From RDXT01 sp033765305 (GTDB taxonomy: Bacteria > Bacteroidota > Bacteroidia > J057), in NCBI GenBank assembly GCA_033765305.1, contig JANRID010000067.1, positions 124,001 to 188,000 on the forward strand: 64,000 nt of DNA, in the 5' to 3' direction. Position 1 is the first letter of the stretch. Each line of letters begins with the position of its first letter. A model generated the notes under the pieces. The model saw only the letters and a list, made by a program, of their open reading frames with translations, was not told where the DNA came from and did not search any database. The translations under genes and the position numbers were made by a program. This document shows positions 25,872 through 34,683 of the stretch, in pieces.

Positions 25872-25967
25872 GAGATTCGGCGTAGTTAAGGAGGAGTTTT
25901 GTGGTTAAATAGGTTCGTTCTTTTGTGTGTGTTCCTGCTGCTAAGGTCAGCTTAGCATGGGATGGAT

Positions 25968-25995
25968 GAACGGTCCGCCCAGATTTGGACCGTTC
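25968..25995 (+). terminator. Hairpin after the dockerin-like gene
   Basis: A perfect 9-bp stem (25968-25976 with 25987-25995) is followed by a T-rich but interrupted run. It lies about 100 bases downstream of the stop and before the DUF4397 gene, so it probably ends the upstream transcript. Confidence 0.6.
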
Positions 25996-26116
25996 TCCAT
26001 TCTTGTTCTCCTCCGCTGTACATACCACTTCATATCCCGCAGACAATCAGCGTGCTGATTGCCCTGGAGTTCTTTGTGTCACAAGCGAAACTGTTCAAAA
26101 CCCTAAGCAAAACGCA

Positions 26117-29100
26117 ATGAAGCGACTGCTGTATTCCCTGGTGGCAGGTGTGGGCCTGGTGCTAATTCCGGCACTGGCGTCCGCTCAGACTGCCAACGTT
26201 CAGATTATTCACAACTCTCCCGACGCCATCGCAGCCAGCGTGGACGTGTACATCAACGGCGGGGCGACGCCTGCTGTGGACAACCTCGACTTCCGTGAAG
26301 CAACGCCCTTTGTGCAAGTGCCGGTCAACGCGGTGGTGGGTATTGCACTCGCCTCCAGCACCGGCCCCGGCGACATTGTCGCCAGCTTTCCGCTCACGCT
26401 GACGGCAAACCAGAACTACGTCGTGATGGCGACCGGCGTGCTGAACCCCGCCCTGTACAACAGCACGGTCAACGGCGCGGCCGCCATCGGCTTCACGCTG
26501 AAAACCCTCACCCCTGCCCTCTCCGCCGGCACCGGCGCAGGCGTGGATCTGGCGGTGTATCACGGCGCTACGGATGCGCCTGCAGTGGACATCCGCGCCA
26601 ATGGCGGCGTGCTGGTGCCCAACGCCACCTACGGCAACTTCACCGCCGGCTACGTCAACGTTCCGGCTTCCACCTATGTGATCGATGTGAATGCCGCCGG
26701 CACGTCCACGACGGTCGCTTCGTATGTGGCTGACCTGAGCACGCTCGGCGGCGGCGCCGCCGTGGTGTTTGCATCGGGCTTCCTCAACCCCGCTCAGAAC
26801 CTCAATGGCGCAGCCTTCGGCCTCTTTGCCGCCCTTTCCAACGGCACGGTGATCCAGCTGCCTGCCGTAGGCGCTGCCCGTGCCCAGGTGATCCACAACG
26901 CGGCCGATCCCGGTGCTGCGACGGTGGACGTGTATGTGAACGTGCTCAATGACACGATCAAGATCGACAACTTCGCCTTCCGCACGGCCACGCCCTTCCT
27001 GACCCTGCCCGCAGGCTATCCGATCACCATCGGCGTGGCTCCGGCTTCCAGCACCTCCATCGCAGATGCCATTGCTACCTTCCCGGCGACGCTGATGAAC
27101 GGCGAGTCGTACACCATCGTCGCCAATGGCGTGCTGGTTCCGGCTTCCTTCGCAGCCAACCCCAACGGGGTCAGCACAGCCTTCACGCTGCTCATTGCCG
27201 ACAACGCGCAGGAGACCGGCACCGGCAACAACGTGGATGTGCGCGTGCTGCACGGCTCCACCGATGCGCCCACGGTAGGCGCCGCCGCCAACGGCGGGCT
27301 GGCTGTTCCGGCCGCTACCTACAAAGACTTCAGCGGCTACCTCTCGATCCCGGCTGCTGCCTACCGGATCGATGTGACGGCTCCGAACAACGCATCTTCC
27401 GTCATTGCGCCCTTTTTCCTGGATGCCAGCGCACTCAACGGCAAATCGGCCCTGATCTTCGCTTCGGGCTTCCTCGCCCCTGCAGCCAACCAGAACGGCC
27501 CGGCCTTCGGCCTGTTTGCCGCGCTCGCCGACGGCACCGTGGCAGCGCTGACTCCGGTGAGCACGGCCCGCGCCCAGGTGATCCACAACGCTGCCGACCC
27601 CGCTGCCGATACGGTGGATGTGTACGTGAACGTGCTCAACGACACGATCAAGATCGACAACTTCGCCTTCCGCACGGCTACGCCCTTCCTGACCCTGCCC
27701 GCAGGCTATCCGATCACCATCGGCGTGGCCCTGCCCAACAGCAGCTCCATCGCGGATGCCATCGCTACCTTCCCGGCTACCCTGGTGGGCGGCGAATCGT
27801 ACTCGATCGTAGCCAACGGGGTGCTGGCCCCGGCCAGCTTCGCAGCCAACCCCGGCGGCATCAGCACGGCTTTCGGGCTGCTGATCTCTGCAGGCGCACG
27901 TGAGGCCGGCACCGGCAGCAATCTGGATATCAAGATCCTGCACGGCGCGACCGACGCACCGGCTGTCGGCGCTGCTGCCAACGGGGCCCTGGTGGTGCCC
28001 ACGGCTTCCTACAAAGACTTCACTGGCTACCTGTCCATCCCTGCTTCCGAGTACGTGATCGATGTGACGGCTCCGAACAACGCCGCTACGGTGGTCGCGC
28101 CCTTCTACCTGAATGCTACCGCCCTCAACGGCCAGGCTGCCCTCGTGTTCGCCTCCGGCTTCCTGACGCCTTCCGCCAACCAGAACGGCCCGGCCTTCGG
28201 CCTGTTTGCCGCGCTGCCCAGCGGTGCCGTAGCAGCCCTGACCCCGGTCGGCGGTGCCCGCGCCCAGGTGATCCACAATGCCGCCGATCCGGCTGCCGAA
28301 GTGGTGGACATCTACGTCAATACGCTGAAGGACACGATCAAGATCGAAGACTTCACCTTCCGCACGGCAACCGGCTTCCTGGGCCTGCCCGCCGGCTACC
28401 CGATCCGGATTGCGGTGGCGCCCGGCAGCAGCACTTCGATTGCCAATGCTATCGCGACCATCCCGCTGACGCTCGTTGCCAATGAAAGCTACCACGTGGT
28501 CGCCAACGGCGTGCTGACGCCTTCGAGCTTCGCCGCCAACCCGAACGGCACCTCGACCGCCTTCGGCCTCTTCGTCGCTGCCCAAGCCAAGGAAACCGCT
28601 ACCGTAGCTGCCAACACCAGCCTGCGGGTCTTCCACGGCGCTACCGACGCCCCGAATGTGGACGTGCGCGCTACCGTAGTGCCCACTCCGCTGGTGGCTG
28701 ATCTGGAGTACACCGAATTCAACGGCCACTTTGAAGTGCCTGCCGCCAACTACACGCTGCAGATCACCCCTGCCGGCACGCCTGGCACGGTTGTGGCCGC
28801 CTTCACCGCTGACCTGAGCACCCTGGGCGGCGGCGCCGGCATCGTGCTTGCCTCCGGCTTCCTGAATCCGGCTGCCAACCAGAACGGCGACGGCTTCGGC
28901 CTGCTGCTGGTGCTGCCCAACGGCACGGCTACCCTGCTGCCGCTGGCTACCCGCCTCGATCTGCCGCTCAATGCCAATCTGGCCCGGGTGTTCCCGAACC
29001 CGTCCAACGGCAATGCAACCCTGCGCCTCTCTGTGGAGCAGCCTTCTGAAATCGCTTGGCAGCTGCTCGACCTGCAGGGCCGTACGGTCTTCTCGGAAAC

Positions 29101-29227
29101 CCGCACCCTGGGTGCCGGAACCGAAGAAATCAGCCTGCCGATGCAGAGCCTGGCTCCGGGCTTCTACCAGCTCTCCGTCAACGACGGCCGCAGCCGTGCT
29201 GTGATCCGCGTGAGCGTGGTGCGCTAA
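26117..29227 (+). CDS. Large secreted DUF4397 repeat protein with T9SS-type C-terminus
   Basis: A 1036-residue protein with a signal peptide (LLYSLVAGVGLVLIPALASAQ), four copies of a roughly 230-residue unit and a C-terminal domain with ARVFPNPSNGNATLRLSV and LAPGFYQLSVNDGRSR, a typical type A sorting domain. Each unit has two DUF4397-like halves: one begins ARAQVIHNAADP with VDVYVNV, the other has LHGATDAPAVG and AALVFASGFL. DUF4397 is a beta-rich extracellular module of unknown function. The middle repeats are nearly identical in DNA. The protein should be exported and attached to the cell surface. A strong terminator follows. Confidence 0.88.
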   Translation: MKRLLYSLVAGVGLVLIPALASAQTANVQIIHNSPDAIAASVDVYINGGATPAVDNLDFREATPFVQVPVNAVVGIALASSTGPGDIVASFPLTLTANQNYVVMATGVLNPALYNSTVNGAAAIGFTLKTLTPALSAGTGAGVDLAVYHGATDAPAVDIRANGGVLVPNATYGNFTAGYVNVPASTYVIDVNAAGTSTTVASYVADLSTLGGGAAVVFASGFLNPAQNLNGAAFGLFAALSNGTVIQLPAVGAARAQVIHNAADPGAATVDVYVNVLNDTIKIDNFAFRTATPFLTLPAGYPITIGVAPASSTSIADAIATFPATLMNGESYTIVANGVLVPASFAANPNGVSTAFTLLIADNAQETGTGNNVDVRVLHGSTDAPTVGAAANGGLAVPAATYKDFSGYLSIPAAAYRIDVTAPNNASSVIAPFFLDASALNGKSALIFASGFLAPAANQNGPAFGLFAALADGTVAALTPVSTARAQVIHNAADPAADTVDVYVNVLNDTIKIDNFAFRTATPFLTLPAGYPITIGVALPNSSSIADAIATFPATLVGGESYSIVANGVLAPASFAANPGGISTAFGLLISAGAREAGTGSNLDIKILHGATDAPAVGAAANGALVVPTASYKDFTGYLSIPASEYVIDVTAPNNAATVVAPFYLNATALNGQAALVFASGFLTPSANQNGPAFGLFAALPSGAVAALTPVGGARAQVIHNAADPAAEVVDIYVNTLKDTIKIEDFTFRTATGFLGLPAGYPIRIAVAPGSSTSIANAIATIPLTLVANESYHVVANGVLTPSSFAANPNGTSTAFGLFVAAQAKETATVAANTSLRVFHGATDAPNVDVRATVVPTPLVADLEYTEFNGHFEVPAANYTLQITPAGTPGTVVAAFTADLSTLGGGAGIVLASGFLNPAANQNGDGFGLLLVLPNGTATLLPLATRLDLPLNANLARVFPNPSNGNATLRLSVEQPSEIAWQLLDLQGRTVFSETRTLGAGTEEISLPMQSLAPGFYQLSVNDGRSRAVIRVSVVR
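26881..28950 (+). repeat. Three 690-bp tandem repeats inside the DUF4397 gene
   Basis: The start of the unit (CCCAGGTGATCCACAA) recurs at 26882, 27572 and 28262, an exact 690-base period equal to 230 codons. Units 2 and 3 of the protein share very long near-identical stretches, notably the part encoding LNDTIKIDNFAFRTATPF, while the third copy here has drifted. A more divergent first unit lies upstream from about 26190. Confidence 0.88.
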
Positions 29228-29254
29228 GTGTCCGTGCTTTCCATTCCTATATCG

Positions 29255-29284
29255 AGAAGCGCCCCTTGCGGGGCGCTTCTTTCT
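29255..29284 (+). terminator. Rho-independent terminator after the DUF4397 gene
   Basis: A perfect 11-bp stem (29255-29265 with 29270-29280) with a TTGC loop is followed by TTCT. It lies between converging genes and could stop transcription from both sides. Confidence 0.8.
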
Positions 29285-29298
29285 GTATATATAAGGTC

Positions 29299-30174
29299 TT
29301 ACAGCTGGAACAGACGCGTGATGTGAAAGCCGATCTGCGGCCCGCGGGTGCGGAAGGCATTCGGGGTTTCCGGCACCCAGGCCTGCTCGATGATGAAATT
29401 GGTGTTGGTAAACTGGATCTGGAACCCGTGGCGCGGCGTGGTAAAATCCAGTCCGATGCCGAAGGCATCATAGCGCGGCTGGCCGGGCACTTCGGCGGGA
29501 TTCAGGCGGCGGGTGTATTCGGCGAGCACGGCAATTTTATCCGTGATCCGGGCCCGCGCTGCCAGGGTCAGCGCATAGAGGGTATTGCGCTCCTGAACGG
29601 CCGACACCAGGTTGCGGTGCACCACCATCGGCGCAGCCTGCACGCTGAGAAAGGAGGTGATCCAGGAGGCAATGAGCACCTGCCCGCAGTAGGCGAGCCG
29701 GTGCCTGAAACTCAGCGCCTCCTGCTCGATGGCGCTCCATTCGTCCGTATCGGCCGATGCAGAAGCAAATACCGTCACTGTCAGCGGCCAGCCTCGGGTC
29801 CGCTGGCGCAGCACGCGGTATTTGGCCCAGGTATCGTAGAGCTTGTTGGCGCGGCTGCGGCCGGCGCCGATGCTCAGGTTATCCGTAATGCCGTAGCCCA
29901 GCTCGAAGCGGATGTCGGCATATTGGTCCAGACCCCAGAAGGTTTTGACCCCATCGCTGACGGGCCCCTGGAAGCGGTGGGAAATGCCGAAGTGGAGGTT
30001 GCGGCCCCAGAGCGTTTCCGTGGAGTGGCCGTTGACGAGGCGGAAGGTGCGGAAGGTTTCTTCCGCATATATCTCCGGCTCAGGCTCCGGGATCGCGAAG
30101 GTATCGGCGTCCTGCGCCTGTACGGTGTGCATTCCGATCGCCAGCATCAGGAGAAAGAGGCAGCGGGAGTTCAT
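29299..30174 (-). CDS. DUF5777 family outer-membrane beta-barrel protein
   Basis: The 291-residue protein has a signal peptide (CLFLLMLAIGMHTVQAQ), an acidic-proline spacer, and then alternating beta strands starting with LVNGHSTETLWGRNLHFGIS and FQGPVSDGVKTFWGLDQYAD. GYGITDNLSIGAGRSRANK is the block typical of DUF5777 barrels. These sit in the outer membrane of Bacteroidota. It ends the three-gene run with two small CX4CH proteins on the same strand, so it may serve as a channel or anchor for them. Confidence 0.85.
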   Translation of the reverse strand: MNSRCLFLLMLAIGMHTVQAQDADTFAIPEPEPEIYAEETFRTFRLVNGHSTETLWGRNLHFGISHRFQGPVSDGVKTFWGLDQYADIRFELGYGITDNLSIGAGRSRANKLYDTWAKYRVLRQRTRGWPLTVTVFASASADTDEWSAIEQEALSFRHRLAYCGQVLIASWITSFLSVQAAPMVVHRNLVSAVQERNTLYALTLAARARITDKIAVLAEYTRRLNPAEVPGQPRYDAFGIGLDFTTPRHGFQIQFTNTNFIIEQAWVPETPNAFRTRGPQIGFHITRLFQL

Positions 30175-30205
30175 AGGGAGCGGCGTTTGTGGGACTTGCT
30201 AAAAA

Positions 30206-30535
30206 TCAGTTCTGCGGCGCACCGGCGGCCACCCATTTGCGGATGGTTTGCATCTCTTCGGCGCTCAGCCGGATGTTGGAATCCTTCGGCGGCATGGGCG
30301 CTTTGGGATCTGCGATGCGCTTCGAGATATTCTGCGCATTGCGTTTGACGAGGGCGTAATTGGCAAAGGGCACGCTGCCGCGTTCGCCGTGGCAGAGGCG
30401 GATGTTGCACTTAGTCTGGATGATGGGAAATACTTCGCTGCGGAAGGAGGGGGCGGCATCGCCTGGCGCAGGCCGCCCGGCCGGGCCGGTGCGCATGGCC
30501 CCGAATACAGCCAGGCAGATGATCCAGTACTTCAT
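30206..30535 (-). CDS. Small secreted CX4CH haem-motif protein
   Basis: From the ATG at 30535 this is a 109-residue protein with a short signal peptide. Its domain starts SFRSEVFPIIQTKCNIRLCHG, where Cys43 and Cys48 flank four residues and His49 follows: CX4CH rather than CXXCH. The later PKAPMPPKDSNIRLSAEEMQ and IRKWVAAGAPQN match planctomycete-type/DUF1587-like cytochrome domains, where a Met is the second ligand. It is 2 bases after the stop of the next gene and shares that gene's domain type, so they probably work together. An upstream in-frame ATG lies inside that gene. Confidence 0.8.
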   Translation of the reverse strand: MKYWIICLAVFGAMRTGPAGRPAPGDAAPSFRSEVFPIIQTKCNIRLCHGERGSVPFANYALVKRNAQNISKRIADPKAPMPPKDSNIRLSAEEMQTIRKWVAAGAPQN

Positions 30536-30537
30536 GG

Positions 30538-31278
30538 TCAGTTGTTGAGGGTGCCTTCTGCGATCCACTTGAGAATCAGTTCGCGCTCCGACGCAGGGAG
30601 CGGCAGGCCGCCGGCGGGCATCTGGCCGTTGATGATGCTGTTCCGGATGGCAGACGCATTGTCCCGGATCTGCTCATAGGTCAGCAGAAACGGTTCCCGG
30701 TCCTGGCCGTGGCAGTTGGAGGTGGAGCAGCGGAGCAGGATAATGGGGCGGACTTCCCGGCTGAAGCTGATTTTGGGGATTTCCACAAATTCAGCCTCAA
30801 CCCGGACAGATGCTTCCGGGATCAGCACATAGGTTACAGCCGTATCCCGCCGTTCCAGATGCAGCGTATCGCCTTTCCAGTGCACAAAGGTCTCGTCGTT
30901 GCCGGAAGCCACCGCCGTGATCCGCACGCGGGTGCCGGCCAGGTAGGTGCCATCGCCGGTTCCATGCACGACTTCGAGCGAATACCGGGGCAGGTTCCGG
31001 TACGTAGCCCGGACCGTCACATCCTGCATCGGCATGGTCAGCAGGGTTTGAGGCGCCCGGACGGCCTCCAGAAATGCCGTGTCTCCTTCCCACGCAAAGA
31101 ATGCCGCACCCGTATCGGCAGGTGCCGCCTCGATCAGGATCTGCCGGCCCAGCGGATATTCGCCGGAGCCGGAGCCGTTTTCTACCGTCAGCACATGATA
31201 GAGGTGCGCATAATCGCAGGCGCCCAGCGACCCGGCGATCAGCGCAAGCCATACGCGCAGAGAGTTTTTCATGCCCAC
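30538..31278 (-). CDS. Lipoprotein with InlB-type repeats and CX4CH haem motif
   Basis: A 246-residue lipoprotein (signal ending AGSLGAC, Cys21). Two beta-repeat modules follow, one with FFAWEGDTAFL and one with FVHWKGDTLHL; these look like the divergent InlB B-repeat or Flg_new family. The C-terminal domain has FSREVRPIILLRCSTSNCHG, with Cys184, Cys189 and His190 as CX4CH, and ends INGQMPAGGLPLPASERE, LILKWIAEG. It is the first gene of the three-gene set. The motif and the paired partner suggest an exported electron carrier, although haem attachment to CX4CH needs an accommodating lyase. Confidence 0.8.
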   Translation of the reverse strand: MGMKNSLRVWLALIAGSLGACDYAHLYHVLTVENGSGSGEYPLGRQILIEAAPADTGAAFFAWEGDTAFLEAVRAPQTLLTMPMQDVTVRATYRNLPRYSLEVVHGTGDGTYLAGTRVRITAVASGNDETFVHWKGDTLHLERRDTAVTYVLIPEASVRVEAEFVEIPKISFSREVRPIILLRCSTSNCHGQDREPFLLTYEQIRDNASAIRNSIINGQMPAGGLPLPASERELILKWIAEGTLNN

Positions 31279-31575
31279 AGGATTAAGGGTAATACCGGGC
31301 TGACAGGCCGAAATTCCGTCATCGTCCCTGCCCGGCAGATGCCTAAAGTTAGCCGCCCGGCTGATTGAGTTATTCGGAAAAATGCTTGTTAATATTTGAT
31401 TTACAATGCGTTAACACAATACGCTCCCATACGCGCCCCTCAGGGCCAGCCAGACCGCATACGGAAAGTCAGTCCCGGAAACCGGATAAGTCATCCCGAA
31501 GCCGGAGCGATCTCACTGCAATCCTCCCCAGCCTAACGGTTATTAGCCTCTGATTCCACCTAACCATTGCGCGTC

Positions 31576-32787
31576 ATGGCAAAGACCGTAATTCTGGGCA
31601 GCAATTTCGCCGGCATGACTGCCGCGCTGGAGATCCGCAGGAAACTGGGCCCGGAGCACGAAGTGCTCGTCGTTTCCCCTTCGAAGAACTTCCTCTTTGT
31701 TCCCTCCCTCATCTGGGTTCCTTTCGGACGCAGAAAAGTCTCCGATATTACCTTTGAAATCGCTCCGCTGCTGAAGCGCAAAGGCGTCGGATTCATACAA
31801 GACCGGGCTGTACGGGTACTACCGGACAGCAATCAGGTCGAAACCGCCCAAAACGGGCTGATCAGCTATGATTATCTGGTCGTGGCCACGGGCTGCGGGC
31901 TGGATTTCAGCGCGGTTCCCCACTCCGACCCGGCAGAGGGCTACGTGCAATGCATCGTGACCCCGAAAATGGCTGAGGAGTCCTTCGAAGCCTTCGAAAA
32001 ACTGGTCGCCGATCCGGGACCGGTGGTCGTAGGGGCTACCCAGGGCGCCAGCTGCATGGGCGCTGCATATGAATACCTCTTCAACCTCGACAAAGAGCTC
32101 CGCCGCAAAGGCGTCCGCGACCGCGTCGAAATCACCTGGATCACCCCGGAACCCTACCTCGGCCACTTCGGCATCGGCGGCATCCGCGGCGGCAAGTCCA
32201 TGCTGGAGATGTTCATGAAGCTGTATAAGATCAACTGGATCACCGAGGCTCAAATCGCTGAAATCCAGAAAGATAAGATTATCCTGAACGACGGGCGCGA
32301 ACTGCCCTACAAAATGAGCATGCTCATCCCGCCCTTTGTCGGCGTGGATGCAATCCGGAACACCCCCGAGCTGAGCGATGCGCGCGGCTTCGTGCCGGTC
32401 AACGAAGGCTATCAGCATCCGGACTATCCGAATGTCTACGCCGCAGGCCTCGCCGTGGAGGTGCTGGCGCCGTTCAAAAACTGCAAAGTGCCCTTCGGCG
32501 TGCCCAAAACCGGATATCCGAGCGATGTAATGGGCAAAGTGGCCGCCAAGAATATCATCCACGCCATCAAAGGCGACGGCAAGTTCGAAAAGCAGGACTT
32601 CGGCAAAATCCCGGCCCTCTGCGTCATGGATGCCGGCCACAAGGAGGTGCTGATCTTCGGCAACCACTTCTTCAAGCCCCGCCAGTTTGAGATCATGCTG
32701 CCCAACGTCTTCAGCGATACCGGCAAGGTGCTGCTGGAGAAATACATGATCGCCAAGAACAGGCACGGCTGGTCCTACCTGCCCTGA
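31576..32787 (+). CDS. Sulfide:quinone oxidoreductase-like flavoprotein
   Basis: The 403-residue protein starts KTVILGSNFAGMTAALEIRR, an FAD-binding GxGxxG-type site. A second dinucleotide region has YDYLVVATGC and VVVGATQGASCMGAAYEY. Cys in GASCMG and in KNCKVPFGVPKTGYPSD are candidate redox cysteines of SQR enzymes. The C-terminal part ends YMIAKNRHGWSYLP, as in SQR-like proteins. The family oxidises sulfide and gives electrons to quinone at the membrane. A TTG at 31567 keeps the frame open three codons further, but the ATG gives the right N-terminus. Confidence 0.82.
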   Translation: MAKTVILGSNFAGMTAALEIRRKLGPEHEVLVVSPSKNFLFVPSLIWVPFGRRKVSDITFEIAPLLKRKGVGFIQDRAVRVLPDSNQVETAQNGLISYDYLVVATGCGLDFSAVPHSDPAEGYVQCIVTPKMAEESFEAFEKLVADPGPVVVGATQGASCMGAAYEYLFNLDKELRRKGVRDRVEITWITPEPYLGHFGIGGIRGGKSMLEMFMKLYKINWITEAQIAEIQKDKIILNDGRELPYKMSMLIPPFVGVDAIRNTPELSDARGFVPVNEGYQHPDYPNVYAAGLAVEVLAPFKNCKVPFGVPKTGYPSDVMGKVAAKNIIHAIKGDGKFEKQDFGKIPALCVMDAGHKEVLIFGNHFFKPRQFEIMLPNVFSDTGKVLLEKYMIAKNRHGWSYLP

Positions 32788-32818
32788 CCCCGGCCTTTCC
32801 GGCTGCATCCTGCATGCG

Positions 32819-32847
32819 CGCAGCTCCGGCAATCTGCCGGAGCTGCG
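32819..32847. terminator. Long hairpin between converging SQR and FG-GAP genes
   Basis: A perfect 13-bp stem (32819-32831 with 32835-32847) with a 3-base loop lies between two stops 82 bases apart. It is probably a two-way terminator, although a T run is absent. Confidence 0.65.
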
Positions 32848-32869
32848 TGTGTCATGGAGTGCTGCCTGC

Positions 32870-34384
32870 TCAGCGGACCAGCAGGCGGGCGCTGTGCAGC
32901 CGCTGCCCGTCCCGCACCATTACCACATACATACCCGGCGGCACATCGCTGAGCCGCAGCGGCAGCGATGCCACGCCGTGTCCGCCCATTTCCACATCTG
33001 CCTCCAGCCATGAGCGCCCCGACAGATCCAGCAGCTGAACATGCGGCGCCTGGCTCTCCATGGCCGCCAGCGTGAGCAGGGTGCCCGCACGGGTGGCCGG
33101 ATTGGGATACAGATTCGCCTCCGGCGCAGCGCGGTCGATCCGCACCTCGACCACCGCAGAGCGGGCCGATGTCCCGTCTATATCGAGCTGCTCCAGGCGG
33201 TAAAAGCTCACGCCGCCGTAGGGCGCCGGGTCCGTAAAGGTGTAGGTGCTCACTGTCTGCGAGGTGCCGGCGCCCTGCATAAAGCCCGCCGCCTCCCAGC
33301 GCTCCATGTCGGCAGAGCGCTGAATCTCGAAGCCCAGGTTGTGCTGCTCGGACGCCGTGGCCCACGACAGCGCCACGCGGTCTCCGGTCAGCACGGACGC
33401 CTGAATCCACAGCCACTCCACCGGCAGCAGGCTGGTGTTGCGGTAAAATGTCAGCGTGCCCGAACGGGCCCCGATCACCAGGTCCTGATCGCCGTCATTG
33501 TCGATATCCACAAAAGACGGCGCAGAGCGCAGCCCCACATCGACCCCGTTGAGCGGATTGGCGCCGCCGGTCTGGGCAGCAAACACCGGATTCGATGCCG
33601 AACCCTGGTTGAGGTAATAATTCAGAATGCCGCTTTCCTCCCCCAGCAGCGCTTCCGGATCCCCGTCCTGGTCCAGATCCGCAAACATCGGATAGGAGTT
33701 GTCGCCGTTGTTGACATTGTTGAACGGATTGCTGCTGCCCGTTACCTGGGCAAATACCGGCGACGACGCGGTGCCTGTATTCGGAAAATAGTTCAGAATC
33801 CCGAAATCCTCGCCGATCATCGCATCCAGATCGCCGTCTCCGTCCAGATCCTCCAGCGAGATAATGGAGTTGGCGCCCACATCGAACGTATTGAACGGGT
33901 TGCCGGTGCCGGTGACAGCCGTCAGCACCGGAGCCGATGCCGTGCCTGTGTTCTGGTAGTAGGCAATTCTGCCATTGTTGATGCCGATGAAGCAGTCCTG
34001 ATCGCCGTCGTTGTCGATATCGGCAAAAAACGGCTGGGCCTCATCGCCCACATCCACGCCGTTGAGGGGATTCGAGCTGCCGGTTTCCTGCACAAATACC
34101 GGATCCGCCGGCGTGCCGGTATTCCGGAAAAAATTGACCGTGCCGCCTTCCACGCCGGATGCCTCGCCGACAAACAGATCTTCATCGCCGTCGTTGTCGA
34201 TATCCACAAAATCGGGCTTGGAGAACTCGCCTACATCGATGCCCGCAAAGGGGCTTCCGGAGCTTACAAGGCTGAAGGATTGCGCAGGCGCGAGCGCCGG
34301 CAGCACGGCTGCCAGCACACAGCAGCAGCGGCGGAACAGGCCCGCGGATCTTGAAACAGCTGAAAAGGGGGAAACGTACACCAT
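32870..34384 (-). CDS. Secreted FG-GAP/VCBS repeat protein, copy 1 (T9SS-type)
   Basis: From the ATG at 34384 the protein has 504 residues. A signal peptide (CCCVLAAVLPALAPAQ) is followed by about five 58-residue repeats of the form NPLNGVDVG, then FADIDNDGDQDCFIG, then YYQNTGTASAPV. Asp-rich DxDxDGDxD loops bind calcium in FG-GAP/VCBS propellers. The C-terminal part has LSWATASEQHNLGFEIQRS and NLYPNPATRAGTLLTLAAM, ending PPGMYVVMVRDGQ, a type IX sorting domain. It is the third of three tandem copies in transcription order. An open frame upstream of 34384 lacks repeat-family sequence and was left out. Confidence 0.88.
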   Translation of the reverse strand: MVYVSPFSAVSRSAGLFRRCCCVLAAVLPALAPAQSFSLVSSGSPFAGIDVGEFSKPDFVDIDNDGDEDLFVGEASGVEGGTVNFFRNTGTPADPVFVQETGSSNPLNGVDVGDEAQPFFADIDNDGDQDCFIGINNGRIAYYQNTGTASAPVLTAVTGTGNPFNTFDVGANSIISLEDLDGDGDLDAMIGEDFGILNYFPNTGTASSPVFAQVTGSSNPFNNVNNGDNSYPMFADLDQDGDPEALLGEESGILNYYLNQGSASNPVFAAQTGGANPLNGVDVGLRSAPSFVDIDNDGDQDLVIGARSGTLTFYRNTSLLPVEWLWIQASVLTGDRVALSWATASEQHNLGFEIQRSADMERWEAAGFMQGAGTSQTVSTYTFTDPAPYGGVSFYRLEQLDIDGTSARSAVVEVRIDRAAPEANLYPNPATRAGTLLTLAAMESQAPHVQLLDLSGRSWLEADVEMGGHGVASLPLRLSDVPPGMYVVMVRDGQRLHSARLLVR

Positions 34385-34628
34385 GCCAGATAAGTTGAGG
34401 GTCTGCGAAGCCGGTAACGGCACGCGGTCCGCCAGCCCGGAATGGGCCGGGAATCTGCGCCGAATGGTGTATGTCGGGTTTGTAAAGCGGGTGAAAACAT
34501 GCGCCGCGCTGAATTTCAGGAGATCAGCGTTGCAGCATAGATCCAATATGCGGATCTCTGCAGCCAGATATGCGGCCCGCTGCACGAACTGCCAGAATTG
34601 ATGCCCGGCCTGCTGCCGGCACCTGACG

Positions 34629-34666
34629 CGCAAGCCCCTCCGCTGTTTCCGGCGGAGGGGCTTGCG
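34629..34666. terminator. Long hairpin after FG-GAP copy 2
   Basis: A 15-bp stem (34629-34643 with 34652-34666) with an 8-base loop stands just downstream of the copy 2 stop on the minus strand. There is no T run after it, so it may stabilise the 3' end instead of terminating. Confidence 0.55.
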
Positions 34667-34683
34667 GCATAGCCATTCTGCAA

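Noticed and set aside
26162..28729. An 855-codon open frame antisense to the DUF4397 gene
   Set aside because: It mirrors the repeats of the real gene and has a Gly/Arg/Val-rich, non-natural composition. The forward frame has a signal peptide and sorting domain.
31567..31575. TTG as the start of the SQR-like gene
   Set aside because: It adds only three residues before the ATG whose product begins directly with the FAD-binding motif.
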